Shown in pieces: positions 53,633-63,229 of a DNA stretch of 64,000 nt. The notes under the pieces are model-generated. The model saw only the letters and a program-made list of their open reading frames with translations, ran no database searches and had not been told where the DNA came from. The stretch's first letter is position 1. Each line of letters opens with the position of its first letter. The position numbers and the translations under genes were made by a program. The DNA is taken from contig NC_084669.1 in the NCBI RefSeq assembly GCF_028389875.1, positions 30,368,567 through 30,432,566 on the forward strand, in the 5' to 3' direction. The DNA comes from Rhea pennata. Taxonomy: Eukaryota > Chordata > Aves > Rheiformes > Rheidae.

Positions 53633-56600
53633 CTAAACAAATTCAAAATAGGGTTATTCTCTTTGATCTCTAGTAAACAGGAAATAATGCTTTTAGACAA
53701 AAGCATGTATAAAAGCACACTGGAAGAAAAAAAAATACCAAGATGGTTTTTAGAACCAAGACTTGTATTTTAGGTTTTGATGCATACTTGCCAAAAAGGA
53801 TGCTTTTCATGAATTTCCTAAACAGTGAAAAAGAGTAATCTTGCCAGACAGCAAAAACACGACCCCACATGGCCCACCATCAAGATAAGAAAGTAGTTGC
53901 CTAGGAATTCAGACATTTCAGTTACAGTAGAAGTTACCAAGATTGTATCAAGAGTTAATCAGTTTAATAGTGATTTACTTAAGAGTTTAACTCCTTCCCT
54001 AGCTTGGAATAGAAAGAGAAGGAAGGAATAATGAAAAACCAGAGTGGTCCAAGCTGATAAAAAGGTATATAGGAAGGAAATCACAATGATGTTTGCCACT
54101 ATATTTAGAGAACTCAAAAGATGGTGATTATGATTAGCTACCACCATCCATATTTTGAGTGTTACATTTAGGTCTGAGCGTTCTAACGCATTCTATGCAT
54201 CCTACCTGTAAAGGAGTCTGATGCAGCCATTTTTCTTTATCCCCACCCAGTTTCATACAGGCAAAAAGGTCACAAACTGTAGGAAGGCCAAACTCCTGAA
54301 AGAGAAAATTGCTTTAATTACAGGTCTCTAAATATAAACTTAAATATATTCTGATGAATCTTCAAATTCTGTCAAGTGTTCACAAAGAAAATAAAACTGA
54401 ATACTGAGAATCTTTGAAATGAGTATTTTGTTCATTTAGTAAGACCAGTTAGACTTCAAAATTAACTGATACTTTATGTTCAGTGCTGGCTTCATTTCTG
54501 AAATAACTAAGAAATCACTGAAAACATCAGAAGAGGAAAAAAATCTAAAAATCATCTCTTAGTACTCTCCAGAAGAGTTATGAATTTGAAAGAGGAAAAA
54601 AAAATAGATTCAATAAAGTAATAAACCCCAGCACATTGGCTTAAGATGCCAGAACAACGAAACCTGAAACATGCTCACTTGTGCTTTCTTGCGTAGGAGC
54701 CATTTATCTTCCACTGGAGGCGGGTTGGTATTTTCTAGGTTGGTTGAAGTCAACACCCAACTGTTTACATTCAGAGGGAGGTGGAATGGAGCCAAGAGGT
54801 CTAGGAAAGGACTCTTGAAACTAATATCTGCTTTTTCCCTACTTGCCTTTTCTTCTGCACTTTCTGCTTTGTGCTCAGACTTGGCGAGCCAGCTTGTCAA
54901 AGGCCTTTCGAGCAACACCTTCAGGGGTTCTGCTATCTCTGCTGAATAATCTGATTTCTCAGCAGTCACAGGCTCCTCTGTAACCTGCTGGGAAGGGTGA
55001 AGCCAGGTATTGCCAGCAGAAATAGGCTTCTCATTCTCTGGGTTGGGAACAGCTTTCTGGCTTACTGGAACACCATTTTTATCCTTCCCTTCTTTCTTCA
55101 GAAGCCACTTACAGAGAGCCTCCTTTCCACAGTTTTCGTCACACACGCATTCTGAAAAGCTGGCACAAAGCTCATTAGCTTTGCACACATCTTCCACTTT
55201 AAATGGCGCCTGGGGATGCTGAAGAAGCCAAGCGTTTACAGCTGACGTGGTGGGCGATTTCTTTCCATCAAGATGCTCATTCAAGCACTTCAGATTTCCC
55301 AGGTTCTCAATTTCCACACCTTTGGCCTGGCTGCCACGACAACTGGTACACGTTTCAGCTTTAGAGAGCCAATCATTCAGATTAAATTCTTCCCTAAAAG
55401 GTTTAAATTCATACTTCCATTTCTCATCTGAAGCACTACTTCCATTTTCCATGTCAGGCGTAAGCAGCCAGTCAGAAAGATCCATCTCTTCTTGACCAAG
55501 GGATTCCAATTCCTCAATCTTTTCAACGGAGAAGGACGAAGCGGAAGTAGAGGTGGAATCCTTGCGGCTATGGGAATCTGTCTTTCCAGCAGCATCATGC
55601 TGTTGATTCTTCAGGAGCCAGTGTTCCAAACCTTTCAGATTTCCCCAGGCTTGCTCAAAATAACAAACTTTGGAAGAATGTAAATCCTAGTAAAAGACAC
55701 ATTTACATGCATTTAGTAACACTGAAAGCCAATGTTCAATTACTATTTGCACAGCTATAGTTCAGAGTACACTGAAAATAAATGCAGACCTATTAGCTGA
55801 ACACAAGGCAAGGAGAACAGGATTACAGAAGATGCAATTAGATACTGCATTTTCTTTTTATTAAAGCTAGGTTAGTGCATAAAAGAGCATACCTGCTTGG
55901 GGTCTGACACACATTTCTGCAAAACCCAGTCTTCAAGATTGGTGCTGGGTACATACGGAGTTTGGCAAACACCCACAGGTCTGCTTCCAAGTAACCAGTC
56001 AGCCAGTGAAGCGCCCACTGTCCCATATAATGTTTTCTGCTGACAAAGAGTATTCCTGGTTACAAAAATACCTAACTGCTGAAGCAATCTACGGTAAACA
56101 TCAAAATGGGCATTTGACACGCATTAGTATTTCTGAAACAAAAGAAAATCATTGAGTTCCTTTTCATAAAACAAACAAAAAAAATGAACTCCCGGTATGA
56201 CTGTAAGTCACTGCACTGAAATACTGGTTTGTGTCCCCAGTTTCTTCAGAGTGCAAGTGACAAGAAAGAGAAGTAATAACTTCTACAACACACAGTTCTG
56301 ATATGCATAACCCTACCATAGCCTTCCTTTTGACCATAATTCCTCCACTAATTTTCTGCGCTCCAAATCTGCATTGAAGCTGGCTCTGTGCAGAGCCCAG
56401 TACAGTATTTCCTGTGAATTCCTGCATTAAAAATGAATCAGTTCCAAATCCCAACGTGACAATGCCTAGTAGTATTTATTTCAATCACTTTGAATGAAAG
56501 TATGAATTCCAAGTTCACTTTGATACTAATCTAATCTTGGAGAAGCTAAAACAGCAGAGCAGTAATGTTCACCACAGCGACTTACTGACTACTCAACAAC

Positions 56601-59010
56601 ATCTTAACAAACAGCAATCATTACTCAAGCAAACTAACATACTGTGCTTGAGTTCTCCTTTCACCTTAATAAAAAAAATCAAAAGGTGCAAGTGTTAATC
56701 TTACCTGCTCACAGTTCATTAGGGTACAATTCTGCCCCAGAAACCAGGGAGAAGTATTTTCTCTCTCAGAGGTTTGCTATAAGAAAGGTAAAGTAGAATT
56801 TGATTTAAGTCTCAATTTTGTCCAATTTGTAAAATAAATTCTATAATAAAGTAGAGGTAAAGCAGTGTTGCAACGGATCAGTTATTTGTAGCTAAGAAAT
56901 TTCTCAACATTTGAAAAACAGGATGGAAAGAGATGTAGCATAAAAATACTTTCGGTGCACTGCCATTAAAAGAATTATCTCTATTAATACAAAAAATATG
57001 CTGTTTAATAAGAATCCCAAAACATTTATGTTGTAGAAAGTCATCTACCTACAATATACAACTACTAACATAAAAAAAGAAAAATCTTAAAATGAATTTT
57101 CAGTTGCTGGTGAAGTGTAAGAATACTGCCATCATCTGCTCAGTCTCTGCCAAAATATATCACAGTAACATGAACATTACCAGATCTAAACTTGGTCAAA
57201 AACAAAACTAAATGCAAAACCTAATTAACTTCATATATATTATACAGCTAGAACAATACGATTTATACACCATATCTACTCAACTTGTAACTAAAAAAGT
57301 CACTTAGAATATATTCTACTACTGCTCTGAAAAAAGTTCCGTGCTTTCATTTTTATTTAATTATTTATTTTAGAAGTATTGCAATCCAGAAAAGTCTTGG
57401 TGCTTACCATTGTTTTAATGGAGCCAAATGAGGTAATAGCCTGGCGAAGGTAAGATGTATCAGCCTCGAAGTTCAGGACAGAAGACTCTTCTGGTTTAAG
57501 AGTAAGACTTGCCAGTCTGAAAGAATAAGATGATAGTTACAGAAATTGTCATCTTCCACTCCTACCATGTTTTGAGGATTAGACCTGCATTTCACAAAAA
57601 GGCTTCCAAACTAAAGTCTTTGCAATAATTAACTAAAGACAGACTTTTCATGTTCATTCAAAAAACAGAGGTGCCTATCCCCAAGGAAAAAAAAAAAAAC
57701 AGGAGAGAGAAAGAAATAACCAGCAAAAAACAAGTGTTTCCTTCTCACTTTATAAGCTACACAAATGAATGTCTCCACTATTATTTATAGTCATGTTCTT
57801 TCAATTTAAGATTAAAAACTTCCTGATATGATTCCTCACGAGAGGAATCATATCAGACTGCTTTAAAGATCTTATTTTTAGGAACCATTGAGGAAGCATG
57901 AAAGAAAATGTGTGAAAAGCAACTTAGATCTATTATTAGGTCTATTATACTCAAACAACAGATTAAATTATTAAATCAAAATCAGTATCAATGTATTATA
58001 CAATATATTTACCTCTCCAGGCAAACTGAAATCTGGTTTGCTAGTTCGTTACTATAGGAGCGTTCCAGCTGATGAATAAGGCAATTGAACTGTCCCAAAT
58101 ACTACATGGAAAACAAAACATGTGTTATTGTTTTGGCTTCTAAGGGAAAAATAGGGAAATACTTGAAAGGCTGATGTTTCTTTGAAAAAGCCAGTGCAAC
58201 TAAATCAGTTTACAAGGAAATCTTACCCAATAGAGCTGCTGAGCTTGCTGCTGCAAGGCCTCCTCTTTAAGCTGCTGAATGAGATCTACCTGCTCGAACA
58301 GCCAAACCTCACGACTGCGCAGGCACTCCAGATGACGACTTATGTGGCTGTGAATCTTCGCTTTCACCTGCAAGGTAACATGCAGCATTTCAAGAACAAC
58401 TGTCAAACAGCAGGAACAACAATATGTTGTGCCCATTACAAAACAGTGTTTCTCACAGAGAAGCGGTATTTTTGTACCAATCTATTTCTCAAGTTCTCCA
58501 AACACTAACCACATTCACCCGCTAAGCCACATGACTCACAAGTTAGTGCAAGTTCCAAGGCAATTTCTAAAGGAGTATCAAATAACACTGTTATTTGCAG
58601 CATCTCTCTATCCTAATGTTTAAATCAAAAGCTATTTCCAAGTATTTTTTTAAGGCAGGAGAAAAATACAGACCGACACTTTAGTACATTCTGTATGCCT
58701 AAGCTAGCAGTACCGAAATATCTTTACAAGAGCATAACCAAGTTATATAGCAAGATGCTTGCTGCCTCTGGGAAAATTCCAGTCCAGTATCGTATTTTAC
58801 AAAGTACTTTGGAATAACCAGAACTGCTGTTGAAGCTACGCTGATTATTTTTAAATTAATTTAAATTACCTCTCTCCAGTTGTCTTTAATCTGTTGTTCA
58901 GCTTTGACAATTCCAGAAATGGCTGTTTCCAAGTCCTTCTTAGCTTGAAGGCACTTTGCTAGAGGCTCGCTGCTGCAGGAATTTCTACGTCTATCTTGTG
59001 ATGGACTCAT
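53627..59010 (-). CDS. NCOA4: NCOA4 (ARA70), ferritinophagy receptor / nuclear receptor coactivator 4 (complete coding region)
   Basis: NCOA4 binds ferritin and delivers it to autophagosomes for iron release; in mammals it was first described as an androgen-receptor coactivator. Nine minus-strand coding exons join in phase to 600 residues (human 614). Residues about 20-140 form the N-terminal coiled-coil ARA70 domain ([39 protein letters not shown]). The C-terminal half has repeated Trp-Leu motifs ([30 protein letters not shown]). The human iron-sulfur cysteines map to C401, C407, C413 and C419 in the CVCDENC region. The ferritin-contact residues I489/W497 of human map to L491/W499. The receptor motifs LYSLL and FKLLF of human read LYWYL and WKYEF here. 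The stop lies alone with Met600 in the last exon. Start chosen at the ATG in exon 2; see the alternative in the findings. Confidence 0.97.
53633..54205 (-). other. NCOA4: NCOA4 last intron
   Basis: 573 bases between the eighth and last coding exons. No additional feature seen. Confidence 0.85.
54206..54295 (-). CDS. NCOA4: NCOA4 eighth coding exon
   Basis: Thirty codons: [19 protein letters not shown] then [11 protein letters not shown], matching human [20 protein letters not shown] and KWLYRTPLQ. Acceptor CTCTTTCAG, donor CAG|GTAGGA. Confidence 0.97.
54296..54678 (-). other. NCOA4: NCOA4 intron
   Basis: 383-base AT-rich intron, nothing else seen. Confidence 0.9.
54679..55686 (-). CDS. NCOA4: NCOA4 seventh coding exon (large)
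   Basis: 336 codons (234-569) from [20 protein letters not shown] to KWLLRKKAQ. Carries the Trp-Leu repeats, the cysteine cluster, the conserved [18 protein letters not shown] and the ferritin-binding segment. Acceptor TTTTACTAG, donor CAA|GTGAGC. Reading beyond the donor gives an unrelated intron-encoded tail that is not part of the protein. Confidence 0.98.
55893..56039 (-). CDS. NCOA4: NCOA4 sixth coding exon
   Basis: Forty-nine codons including [20 protein letters not shown] and [13 protein letters not shown], matching human FSEWLLGSKPASGYQAPYIPSTDPQDW (shown in parts in the gene entry). The acceptor is a CAGCAG tandem, so use of the second AG would drop one Gln. Donor CAG|GTATGC. Confidence 0.95.
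56040..56704 (-). other. NCOA4: NCOA4 intron
   Basis: 665 bases; no extra exon matching the human EKRGCISMPEQK region was recognised, although the human protein is somewhat longer here. Confidence 0.8.
56705..56776 (-). CDS. NCOA4: NCOA4 fifth coding exon
   Basis: Twenty-four codons, [19 protein letters not shown] followed by MNCEQ. Little similarity to human here, but splice sites (TTCTTATAG acceptor, CAG|GTAAGA donor) and phase 0 fit. Confidence 0.88.
56777..57407 (-). other. NCOA4: NCOA4 intron
   Basis: 631 bases, AT-rich, no recognised element. Confidence 0.85.
57408..57516 (-). CDS. NCOA4: NCOA4 fourth coding exon
   Basis: 109 bases completing Arg124 and encoding [19 protein letters not shown] then [17 protein letters not shown]. 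Acceptor TCTTTCAG, donor ATG|GTAAGC. Confidence 0.97.
57517..58012 (-). other. NCOA4: NCOA4 intron with perfect hairpin
   Basis: 496-base intron containing the inverted repeat at 57823-57856. Confidence 0.9.
57823..57856. repeat. Perfect 15-bp inverted repeat, 4-base loop
   Basis: CTGATATGATTCCTC at 57823-57837 and its exact reverse complement at 57842-57856 flank the loop ACGA. It forms a stable hairpin in either DNA strand or in the pre-mRNA. Confidence 0.97.
58013..58101 (-). CDS. NCOA4: NCOA4 third coding exon
   Basis: 89 bases encoding [20 protein letters not shown] and ANQISVCLE plus two bases. Acceptor CCATGTAG, donor GAG|GTAAAT. Confidence 0.97.
58227..58367 (-). CDS. NCOA4: NCOA4 second coding exon
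   Basis: Forty-seven codons (48-94): [20 protein letters not shown] then [19 protein letters not shown] and QQAQQLYW. Coiled-coil region. Acceptor CTTGCAG, donor TGG|GTAAGA, phase 0 at both ends. Confidence 0.98.
58368..58869 (-). other. NCOA4: NCOA4 intron between first and second coding exons
   Basis: 502 bases, no recognised element. Confidence 0.9.
58870..59010 (-). CDS. NCOA4: NCOA4 first coding exon
   Basis: Forty-seven codons from ATG at 59010, starting [20 protein letters not shown] and ending IKDNWRE. The acceptor CATGTTTTAG lies at 59024-59025, so 13 bases of 5' leader are in this exon. Donor GAG|GTAATT. The ATG has A at -3. Confidence 0.9.
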
Positions 59011-59023
59011 TCTTGAAGTGTTC

Positions 59024-61383
59024 CTAAAACATGATGAAAAGTATTCTTCTTAATAGTTTCTCTTCTGCTTTAATAGAAGGTGGTTATCATATGAAAATCA
59101 CCATCTACATATTCATTTGCTATAAAGACGAACAAGAAAATCTAAGACCCTACACAAAAATAAGTTTTCTAATTACAGATAGAAGTTAAGAAAATCTCCA
59201 GCAGTGACAACCGTCTCAAAAGCCTTGGCATGTGGAATTAATGCAATCACAGGAAACACAATAGCTACTTCTCAACGGACTGAACTACAAGAGCTTAAGC
59301 AATCCTTCCTGCCGTTCACATTCCTCTAGTATTTATGTCTAACTAGCAAACTCCAGCAGCCGTGAGCTGATCCAGGCGAGCTGATCCAGGCACCCTTCAG
59401 CGAACCTGCCGCAGCAGGTACCCGAAGGCATGATCTGCTTCAGTCACCCTGGTTTAACCTCCACGCAAATGAACTGGCTCCTTTAAAATCTATCATCAAT
59501 TAAAAAAAAAATCGAGGTCATTTTTATCAGCTGATAAACTCCCTGTTGATTCATGGTTCAAACACTTCACTAAGCACCTAGGGCCCCAACTTTAAAAAGC
59601 TGTCTGTTATTTTTGTTGTGAACAGAGCCTGCCATAACTTAGCTTCAATATATCCTCAAGTAAAAGGAGCTCAGATATGAAATTTCTGCAGAAGTTACAA
59701 AAATAAGAATTTTGCAAGTCAGGCAAAAAAGCTAAATACAGATATTTTTTTTAATAAAGACAGGAAGCAGTAGCACTTTTTCTAAACTGTGGGCATTTTG
59801 TTACCTAAGTTTCATTTCTCCTGTTAAGTTTCATAGAATCCCTGAAACACCAAATAAAAATAAAATAAAATGCTTATTATGAATCTAAGAACTTCAGCAG
59901 TGACACCTATGAAAATTCACAGCAGAATTAATTAGTTTAAAAGCACACATATGCCCATATAAATATTTTATGGATTCTCCCACACATACACTGGAGGAAA
60001 ATCAAGAGTATTTTGAATACGACGAGACCCCAGAGCTAGAGTTACTGAGCCGTTACTTAGCCTGCAATTCCCAAGCTCCAAGACCATGTAAACTGCGATC
60101 CAAAACCCTTCTGCAGCCAGGAGCCACTGTGCATTTCAGAGCGCAGAGGGCCACCAGTGGCTCCCAAATGGACGCAGGCAGCAAATGCAAGGCTCATGGC
60201 AAGAGCAGCGGCTGCGTGCACTGGGGGCCAGGGCGGCCTGCAGGGCCACAGCTGCCTGGTGCCACCACTCCGGGGTTCCCATCCTGCCCCGGCCCCAGCC
60301 ACCACAGCACAGGAACCACTCCAAGTGCCCACACGCACCTCGTCCCTACACGGCTCATCTTCTAGTAAATGCAGGGAGCGCATCTAAACTACAAGAGAAG
60401 GGAACTTGAATTCATTTCTTAAACTTATATCCATTCTGCACCATATTATTCAGGGTAGGTAAGTCCAAAACACATCATTCTCCATTCTGTGCTATCAAGG
60501 CCCAGCTTTATGCTCTTATGTACACAGTGTAGTTTGTTCAGAGGTTCAATTATATAAGGTTTCACATTTTTTATCTTGCTAGTGATTTTCAATAACAGAT
60601 GAGCTTATCCTTCACAACATCCCCTGAATTTTATCTTAATTTCACACTTACGCAGAAGAAGTTAAGAGACTTCCATGAGCTCCTCTAACGCTCTCTGAAA
60701 ATACTTTGGTTTGTTGCAAAGTTTGTTTGTTTGTTTTTAATGCATAACTCTCTCTCCAAAATGAATAGAGAGAGAATTCAGTGCTGTCTTCCTCCTTCCT
60801 GACAGGCAACTCTCACAATATGGCTGTTCTTACAGGCTGACTTTTAACAAAACACACAATTAAGACTATGTTTGAGGATGTCTTGAGAGCCAATTCATTG
60901 CTAATTTCAATTTCTGCAACTCTGTAACACAGAACAGCGAAGACGAGTGGTGTAGCAACCGATTTCCCTGTTTCCCCGTCACCACAAGCGCCGTGGCACC
61001 AGGGGGTTAAGACACCCGCAGCGCTTCCAGGCGCTCCAGATCGCGCGCTGGGACTCAGCACCCACAACGCACAGTGACCTCTGCAGCGAGCCCCGGGCGC
61101 GCCGCCCGCCCGGGAGGCTCGGCAGGCGGCTGCCGTCGGCCGCGCACGGCGGCGCTGGCTCCCGGCGCCTTTCCACAGTCACGGCCAACACCCCCCTAAC
61201 CCCCCCCGGCACTGCAAATCCCGCTCCCACGTCCGGTGCAGCCCGGGTAAATCCCACGGGAATTACTCCAGCAAGCGACCCTGCCGCTCCCAAAGAGCGG
61301 AAATGAAGGGGGGGCAGAAGCGCGCTGCGCTGCGCTGCGCTGCCGGAGCAGCCGCGACCGCCCCGCGCCCCGCCGCTCCCTAC
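59024..61383 (-). other. NCOA4: NCOA4 intron 1 (5' leader intron)
   Basis: 2.36 kb between the presumed noncoding exon 1 and the first coding exon. It includes a 14-base tandem duplication (59364-59391) and a GC-rich patch at about 60085-60350 with overlapping open frames on both strands that show no recognisable domain. Confidence 0.75.
59364..59391. repeat. 14-base tandem duplication
   Basis: GAGCTGATCCAGGC occurs twice head to tail without mismatch. Confidence 0.9.
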
Positions 61384-61660
61384 CTGCGCCGCCGGAGCCG
61401 CCGGAGCCGCCGCGGCCGCCCCGCGCCTTTATGGGGGGCCGCGGGGCGGCGCCGCCCATCCCCGCGGCGTCCCGGCGCCAGCCCCGCCCCCTCCCTCGTA
61501 CCAAACGCCTCTCGCCGCCGCGGCCCCATCCGCAGCGCGCCCCCGCCCGCACCTTCGCCCACGGGCACCTCCGGTACCGACGTCTGCTGAAAAAACGGGG
61601 CTACAAAAGCAACGGGAAGGCCTAAACGAGCCGGGAAGCCGCGCTCGGGTCCGAACTGCC
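61010..61660. promoter_or_regulatory. NCOA4: CpG island, presumed NCOA4 promoter and noncoding exon 1
   Basis: A GC- and CpG-rich block upstream of the first coding exon. On the minus strand a good donor, GCAG|GTAGGG, lies at 61384/61383, so exon 1 would end at 61384 and splice to 59023. A TATA-like CATAAAGG (minus, about 61427-61434) and a GC box CCGCCCC (plus, about 61484-61490) stand upstream. If the TATA-like site is used, exon 1 would be only about 20-30 bases. Start site unproven. Confidence 0.7.
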
Positions 61661-63200
61661 GAACCATCGCCCGTCTCCACGGAAAAGTTTTTGGCCGTTC
61701 CCAGGGGTGCTGCAAAACTTCACCGCAGGCTGGTACTGCCTCAGCGGCAACCTTTTGGGCCCAGCCTCGCTCCTCTTAGCAGTTTGCACGATCTAGTTTA
61801 CAGAGTGGCTGCCCACCTTCATCCTCCAGCTCTTACTCCCTACGCTCCTCTCTTCTTGTGTTTATTTTGCAGCTCACAAGCTCAACAGCAAAGATCATTT
61901 TTTAGATTTTAATTAAATATCATGCGGCTGGGGAGCAGAGGGAGGAGAGGATAACACACTTTCCTTGCCTACATAATCTGCTAACAGCCCAGCAGAAAAC
62001 TGGTTTTGCCAGCTTTTCACGCTCAGCACAGTCATCTCAATTACTGCCTGTAAAGATCACTGCTTTCCTACTCCAAGTGAAGGTTGCATAGCCTGAGAAG
62101 ATGACCTTCCCAAGCCTCCACTGGAGAAAAGCTTCTGGAAGCGAACAAAACTCACGCTTGACAGGCTCTATTTATAAACGTTGAATGATTTTTCTCAGTT
62201 GCCAGTACCTGGTTGTTGCAAAGGTCTCACTGACCTAGTTTTAAACTAGCTGCCTTGACTGAACTGAAACCCCTCTTCATGTCTATTTTACCCCACCAGA
62301 AAACAGTTGGTCCTCTGAAGTAGCTATCCCAAATTAGGTATGTGGGACTTGTGGTCAGCAGAGTTGGTACTTTAAGTACAAGAAGTCAGCCTCAGAAATT
62401 TCCATTTGTATCTAAAAATGACATGCATTCTATACAGCACAGCATTAATATGACCAGCAAGTATCCACATGAATCTTCTATGTTTTGTTTTGTTTGGTTG
62501 GGGTATTTTTTTTTTTTTTTACTCCAAAACAGCAACTGGGTACTATCACATTCTAAGCACCACATTTAATGTGGCATTAAAGCCACATTATTGTGGCTTT
62601 AAGTCAGAAGCCACAAGCAAAAAAATAGGCTCCAACACCTGTAAGTAAGAGAGAATTTGAAATAGCATCTTAAGGAATAAAAGCAATTTCAGGTAATAGT
62701 AATGTATTTTCTGAACTCCTTCCTGAACTGAAGGAGTTTTTTTCTGGTCACACTCTTTTGGAAGGGTGGCATGAACCTGAACCCACACAACTGCATTTTT
62801 AGTCTGCTTCGACACTGGAGCAGCTAGGCCAGTGCACAGAGCACCTCTAGGGAGGAGGTCTCACAAGAGGCAGCTGCTGGGAGAGTCACAAGTCGCTGGT
62901 GCAGCACTGGTAGAAAATCTGGTTACAGTTTTATTCTGTGGACTTTAAACTGAGAACATATTTGCAAGCAACAGCGCTTAAGTAACATCATAGAATGCCT
63001 GAAAATGAATGTCTGAAACCACCACACAGTAAGATACTAAAGCAGACATCTGAACAGAAGAAACAGACTGTAGACTCAGCCCAAATTTTACAGTAAAACA
63101 CAATTATCTTGCAGCCTTTTACACTTGAAACTCTTTAGAAAACAACTAACAAATCCCTTGCCCTGCCCGAAGCACATGGCCCCAGAGATAGCGCTGCTGC
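61661..63200. other. Region between two CpG islands
   Basis: AT-rich, with a 14-base T-run near 62507-62520 and two overlapping inverted repeats at 62567-62602. No exon was recognised. It would be an intron if the rightmost island is an NCOA4 promoter, or intergenic otherwise. Confidence 0.6.
62567..62602. repeat. Overlapping inverted repeats (alternative hairpins)
   Basis: TAATGTGGC (62567-62575) pairs perfectly with 62582-62590, and TTAAAGCCACA (62577-62587) pairs perfectly with 62592-62602. The two stems share GCCACA, so only one can form at a time. Confidence 0.9.
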
Positions 63201-63229
63201 GCGCTTCGCATATCCATAAACACAACGCC

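Noticed and set aside
54610-54678. Open continuation of the large NCOA4 exon past residue 569
   Set aside because: A good donor (CAA|GTGAGC) and the matching next exon ([14 protein letters not shown]) show that this tail is intron sequence.
59804-59845. Possible small NCOA4 leader exon ending at a minus-strand GTAACA donor
   Set aside because: The donor is weak, the upstream sequence has no clear acceptor, and it would not supply the AT needed for a split start codon.
59970-60387. 131-codon plus-strand frame and shadows
   Set aside because: Lies in NCOA4 intron 1, low-complexity composition, no similarity recognised.
61196-61715. Several open frames of about 65-118 codons on both strands in the NCOA4 promoter island
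   Set aside because: Compositional by-products of CpG-rich sequence, overlapping in many frames with no domain.
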